6,732 nucleotides of DNA, taken from NCBI RefSeq assembly GCF_946478925.1, contig NZ_CAMLDP010000086.1:1-6732 (forward strand). The letters run 5' to 3'. The DNA comes from an uncultured Nitrososphaera sp. (GTDB lineage Archaea > Thermoproteota > Nitrososphaeria > Nitrososphaerales > Nitrososphaeraceae). Below, piece by piece: positions 4,858 to 6,732 of the stretch. Every line of letters starts with the position of its first letter. The stretch's first letter is position 1. Below the pieces are notes generated by a model. The model saw only the letters and a list, made by a program, of their open reading frames with translations, did no database searches and was not told the DNA's origin. The position numbers and the translations under genes were made by a program.

Positions 4858-5211
4858 TTAGTAGTCCTTGCTCCAGTAGTAGTCGTCGTGGCCGTTGTCG
4901 TCGTCATCGCTGTCGTCATCGCAGTCGTCATCTTCATCATCGTCGTCGTTGTAGGATGTGTTCTTGTAGTCTGACCAGTTGCTGTCATAGCTGCTTGACC
5001 AGTAGTGGTCACCGTTGTCGTCGTCATCGCTGTCGTCTTCTTCATCGTCGCAGCTGTTGTCGTCGTGGTCGTACTTGTAGTATTTGTGGTCGTCATCGTC
5101 GTCGTAGCCGGACGCAAATGCAGCAGGCAATGCTATTGCCGATGATGCAACTGCGAATCCTACAGCCAGCAGACCAAGAAGGAATGCGGTTTTGTTTGTT
5201 AGACTTGACAT
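4858..5211 (-). CDS. Secreted aspartate-rich repeat protein
   Basis: A 117-residue protein with a clear signal peptide: NKTAFLLGLLAVGFAVASSA then IALPAAFA, probable cleavage after residue 33. The mature part is extraordinarily acidic: 36 of residues 35-117 are Asp, with Tyr, Trp and Ser making up much of the rest. It contains a duplication: SDDDDNG at 61-67 recurs at 101-107, preceded by a Cys (54, 97) and followed by YWS. DDDDNG fits the DxDxNG calcium-loop consensus of EF-hand-like or thrombospondin-type repeats, so extracellular calcium or metal binding is plausible. No enzymatic domain is visible. The ATG at 5211 is fixed by the TTTAAA box 26.5 nt upstream. The signal peptide and promoter are shared with the neighbouring gene on the same strand, indicating tandem paralogs. 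Low complexity makes homology inference weak. Confidence 0.75.
   Translation of the reverse strand: MSSLTNKTAFLLGLLAVGFAVASSAIALPAAFASGYDDDDDHKYYKYDHDDNSCDDEEDDSDDDDNGDHYWSSSYDSNWSDYKNTSYNDDDDEDDDCDDDSDDDDNGHDDYYWSKDY
4892..4917. repeat. Intragenic direct repeat, copy 1
   Basis: Twenty-six bases identical to 5012-5037, exactly 120 bp (40 codons) apart and in the same frame. It encodes the DSDDDDNG part of the repeat unit in the Asp-rich protein. It points to an internal tandem duplication rather than codon-bias coincidence. Confidence 0.6.
5012..5037. repeat. Intragenic direct repeat, copy 2
   Basis: Second copy of the 26-bp repeat at 4892-4917. The bases beside it are similar but interrupted by small differences (a CCAGTAGT stretch occurs on the same side of both), suggesting an ancient duplication of a 40-residue unit. 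Confidence 0.6.
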
Positions 5212-5233
5212 CAGTAGTGTCTCGGGGCCGGGG

Positions 5234-5253
5234 TTTTAAAGTCTTGAGCAAAA
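5234..5253 (-). promoter_or_regulatory. Shared promoter block, right copy
   Basis: TTTTAAAGTCTTGAGCAAAA on the plus strand differs from 4621-4640 by one base. Its TTTAAA core is centred 26.5 nt before the ATG at 5211. The conserved CTTGAGCAAAA half lies upstream of the TATA core on the minus strand, where BRE and activator contacts occur. Confidence 0.7.
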
Positions 5254-5305
5254 ATAATAGAGAACGAGTTTATCTTGAAAATTCAAGCTAGAGTACAGAT
5301 GTTAT

Positions 5306-5322
5306 TTGACAATTCTATATCG
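5306..5322. repeat. Upstream 17-bp element, right copy
   Basis: TTGACAATTCTATATCG, matching 4694-4710 at 16 of 17 positions and at the same distance from the paralog's start. It is also close to the plus-strand promoter of the gene that follows, so it could serve both directions. Confidence 0.55.
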
Positions 5323-5327
5323 TCAGG

Positions 5328-5338
5328 ATATATAATTT
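5328..5338 (+). promoter_or_regulatory. TATA box of the DUF6659-like operon
   Basis: ATATATAATTT is the most AT-rich block in the divergent region. It is centred about 28 nt before an in-frame TTG at 5361 and about 67 nt before the ATG at 5400. It therefore implies either a 13-residue longer, leaderless protein or a leader of roughly 40 nt. Confidence 0.45.
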
Positions 5339-5399
5339 CTGTACCTGCGCCAGATGTCGGTTGCTGTCTCATTTTTGGCAAGGACTATTTTTACATAAC

Positions 5400-5855
5400 A
5401 TGACCGTCAGAATTGCAACTTTTAGGGATAATCTTATCAACAAGTGCAAATACCTTCTGCCATTGGCAGAAGCAAAGCAATTTTGTGCAGATGTGCTTTC
5501 CCTCGATGATTCCATAAGGTTTGCAGGAGTGGCCGACTCTACGGGCACGTCCATGCATTTTGTGTACAGGAAAGGTCTTGTGCCGCTGCTTTCCCCGGAA
5601 GAAACTGCCAAGTCCATGCTCCAAGCCGTTCTCAGAAACGGCACGCGCACCACGCTTGAGGACAAGCTTGGCGAGTGCGCCTATAACCTGTCCCTGTACA
5701 AGAAGGTAAAGCGGATAACCGTCCCTCTCCGGCCGCCGACCGTGGGCAGACCAAACGCGATTCTAATGATTTCGCTTGACGCAAAGGCGGACCACGACGC
5801 GGTGATTGATGACAAAATCTTGCCCTTTCTGCAGAAGGCAAGGCTAGAGCTTTGA
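5400..5855 (+). CDS. DUF6659-like protein, possibly roadblock-type fold
   Basis: A 151-residue soluble protein. The central part (DDSIRFAGVADSTG, 37-50, then GLVPLLSPEETAKSMLQAVL, 59-78, and LGECAYNLSLYKKVKRITVPL, 90-110) resembles small thaumarchaeal proteins grouped as DUF6659, as I recall them. These have a hydrophobic strand, a Gly-rich turn and a second strand near ILMISLD (121-127). The pattern is reminiscent of roadblock/profilin-like folds, which often act as small-GTPase or signalling adaptors, but that link is inference. There is no signal peptide or membrane segment. ATG at 5400 is preferred; an in-frame TTG at 5361 would add 13 hydrophobic residues and fits the TATA spacing better, so the start is open. 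The next gene begins 6 nt after the stop, indicating co-transcription. Confidence 0.65.
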   Translation: MTVRIATFRDNLINKCKYLLPLAEAKQFCADVLSLDDSIRFAGVADSTGTSMHFVYRKGLVPLLSPEETAKSMLQAVLRNGTRTTLEDKLGECAYNLSLYKKVKRITVPLRPPTVGRPNAILMISLDAKADHDAVIDDKILPFLQKARLEL

Positions 5856-5861
5856 TAGCGT

Positions 5862-6086
5862 ATGACGACCCCAGACCCCGAAGCAATGACAGCCATCCTG
5901 AAGGAGTCCATGAGCATACTTGGCGAAAACACGTACGATGCGCTCAGGTTCCATATGAAGGAGAGGTACGGAATCGATCTTGAACACAATCCGCGGCTTG
6001 AGGACTTGGAATCTGCGCTTTTTGACCTGTTTGGCCCAAGCGCCGAGATAATCATGAGCCAGATAAGGCGGCGCCTCGACGGCTGA
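5862..6086 (+). CDS. NitrOD5-like small protein
   Basis: A 74-residue, mostly helical protein. The stretch ILKESMSILGENTYDALRFH, then ERYGIDL and LEDLESALFDLFGPSAEIIM, resembles the NitrOD5 domain (an output domain named from Nitrosopumilus response regulators and common as a small stand-alone protein in Thaumarchaeota). Matching features are the LGE(N/S) turn, the YH(L/M)xxxYGI-type segment and the FGPSAE-type turn before the last helix. Recognition is from memory of the pattern, so it is moderate. The ATG at 5862 lies 6 nt after the previous stop; an alternative ATG is eight codons later. Because NitrOD5 can be an output module, the pairing with the DUF6659-like protein may form a small regulatory complex; this is inference. 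Confidence 0.65.
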   Translation: MTTPDPEAMTAILKESMSILGENTYDALRFHMKERYGIDLEHNPRLEDLESALFDLFGPSAEIIMSQIRRRLDG

Positions 6087-6120
6087 AATCGACGCTTGTT
6101 ATCAATTTTGACAAACTTCA

Positions 6121-6486
6121 ATGACATTGCCTAATATGGATGCAAGACGCCCGGTACGCCGCATGGTTTTGAACGATTATTTGTTGCCGACTGAAAACGT
6201 CCGGCTCGCCAGCGATGACGAGGTAGAGTACGGCGAGAAGAAATACCGGATAATCATCACCGACAAGAGGTTCATACTCTATGCGAGGAGGGGCGCCGTT
6301 TTCAAGTCCGACGACGTGGTGAGTGAAAGGCTGCAAGCCATACACGGGTTCAAGTACAGCGAAAAGGGCACGGTCTTTCGCAAGGCGACCATCTCCATAA
6401 TAACAAACTCCAAGATGGAGATACGCGGATCCCCGGAACGCATGAAGCCACTTTTCCACACCCTCCAGTCGACAATCGGCTCGTGA
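6121..6486 (+). CDS. Bacterial-type PH-like domain protein
   Basis: A 121-residue soluble protein. Residues about 20-118 follow the pattern of bacterial/archaeal PH-like (bPH, YdbT-type) domains. A starting stretch LLPTENVRLASDDEVEYGEK is followed by KKYRIIITDKRFILY (41-55), the typical 'x-x-T-(D/N)-x-R-(L/F)' strand. Further strands follow (AIHGFKYS, ISIITNSKMEIRG), and the C-terminal helix is PERMKPLFHTLQSTI. These domains act in protein or membrane binding and sometimes multimerise; no partner can be read directly. The gene starts 34 nt after the NitrOD5-like gene, close enough for read-through. No good Shine-Dalgarno or TATA-like box is visible, so its transcription signal is unresolved. 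No transmembrane helix is seen, unlike membrane-anchored YdbT-type proteins. Confidence 0.65.
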   Translation: MTLPNMDARRPVRRMVLNDYLLPTENVRLASDDEVEYGEKKYRIIITDKRFILYARRGAVFKSDDVVSERLQAIHGFKYSEKGTVFRKATISIITNSKMEIRGSPERMKPLFHTLQSTIGS

Positions 6487-6495
6487 CGGCGATTT

Positions 6496-6540
6496 CCTCT
6501 GCGAAACACGGTATCCAGTCAGGATACCGTGCGCCAGAGG
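6496..6540. repeat. Two-part inverted repeat / hairpin
   Basis: Inner stem CACGGTATCC (6507-6516) pairs perfectly with GGATACCGTG (6522-6531) across a 5-nt loop (AGTCA). An outer stem CCTCTG (6496-6501) pairs with CAGAGG (6535-6540), with a small internal loop between. It begins 10 nt after the stop of the PH-like gene. No T-tract follows on the plus strand, so it is not a typical archaeal terminator; an RNA 3'-end structure, processing site or operator are alternatives. Confidence 0.65.
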
Positions 6541-6606
6541 TGCTGGAAACATCTATCCGCAGAGTCCCTTAACTTGACTGCGTGCGTAAAATCTGCTTGA
6601 ACATAC

Positions 6607-6732
6607 ATGTTCGGCGAAAAAAAATACGCAGCACTGGCCACCATAGTCGGCCTCGCAATTTTAAGCGCGGTCGCGGTGCCAGCATTGATAGCAAGCAGTG
6701 CAGCAGCGCAGATCACCCCGCCAGAGCAGGGT
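6607..6732 (+). CDS. Secreted protein, N-terminus only (cut by window end)
   Basis: From ATG 6607 the frame stays open to the window end, giving 42 residues that form a textbook signal peptide. The parts are a charged n-region (MFGEKKY), a hydrophobic core (AALATIVGLAILSAVAVPAL) and a small-residue cleavage region (IASSAAAQ), followed by ITPPEQG. The remaining gene lies outside the window, so the function cannot be stated. It is the third protein here predicted to be exported. A CTTAAC element (6569-6574) about 35 nt upstream could be its TATA box with a short leader, but this is weak. The 120-nt gap before it holds the strong hairpin. Confidence 0.65.
   Translation, partial: MFGEKKYAALATIVGLAILSAVAVPALIASSAAAQITPPEQG

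Noticed and set aside
4818..5117. Minus-strand frame encoding a Thr/Met-rich, mucin-like protein
   Set aside because: A shifted reading of the Asp codon repeats (GAC to ACG/ACT/ATG); the in-frame partner has a signal peptide and a well-placed TATA-like box.
4830..5291. Plus-strand Cys/Arg/Ser-rich frame
   Set aside because: Antisense of the same low-complexity repeat; its cysteines and arginines follow from TGT/CGT read from repeated GAC/GAT codons.
5306..5336. Bacterial-type TTGACA...TATAAT promoter with 19-bp spacing
   Set aside because: The other signals are archaeal (TATA-like cores about 26.5 nt before starts, leaderless genes). TTGACA belongs to a 17-bp element duplicated at 4694, and TATAAT fits an archaeal TATA box.
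6118..6552. Minus-strand 144-codon frame opposite the PH-like gene
   Set aside because: Shadow of the plus-strand gene; it also runs through the hairpin and has no start signal.

Overview
The window looks like chromosomal DNA of a Nitrososphaera-type ammonia-oxidising archaeon (Thaumarchaeota/Nitrososphaerota). This is a judgement from sequence character, not a database match. The reasons are moderate G+C, TATA-like boxes centred about 26-30 nt before several start codons (typical of leaderless archaeal transcripts), and several small proteins resembling families I associate with Thaumarchaeota: a ribbon-helix-helix protein with a long C-terminal part, zinc-ribbon mini-proteins, a DUF6659-like protein and a NitrOD5-like protein. 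No RNA genes, IS elements or CRISPR arrays were seen.

Left part (1-1733): a possible C-terminal remnant of an upstream gene, then an FkbM-type methyltransferase (+). It converges, with a 7-nt gap, on a stand-alone metallo-beta-lactamase-fold di-iron protein of the flavodiiron/ODP type (-).

Middle (1775-3426): an Lrp/AsnC-type regulator with its own leaderless promoter (-). Behind it on the same strand is a compact run of three very small cysteine-rich proteins. They are joined by a 6-nt gap and then a 4-nt TTGA stop/start overlap, with a Shine-Dalgarno sequence before the last gene. A divergent intergenic region leads to the ribbon-helix-helix protein (+, 3427-3951).

Accessory-looking island (4090-5322): two paralogous secreted, aspartate-rich proteins (-). 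They share a signal-peptide core, a nearly identical 20-bp promoter block and a second 17-bp element about 95 bp before each start codon. The left copy carries an apparent 1-nt frameshift inside its signal peptide and a striking fourfold W-[ILV]-x-x-H motif. The right copy has a 40-residue duplication with DxDxNG calcium-loop-like sequences. I know no described function for this pair; together with the mini-protein operon it is the best candidate for undescribed biology here.

Right part (5400-6732): a closely spaced + strand set comprising a DUF6659-like protein, a NitrOD5-like small protein and a PH-like domain protein. A strong two-part hairpin follows, then the 5' end of a secreted protein cut by the window edge.
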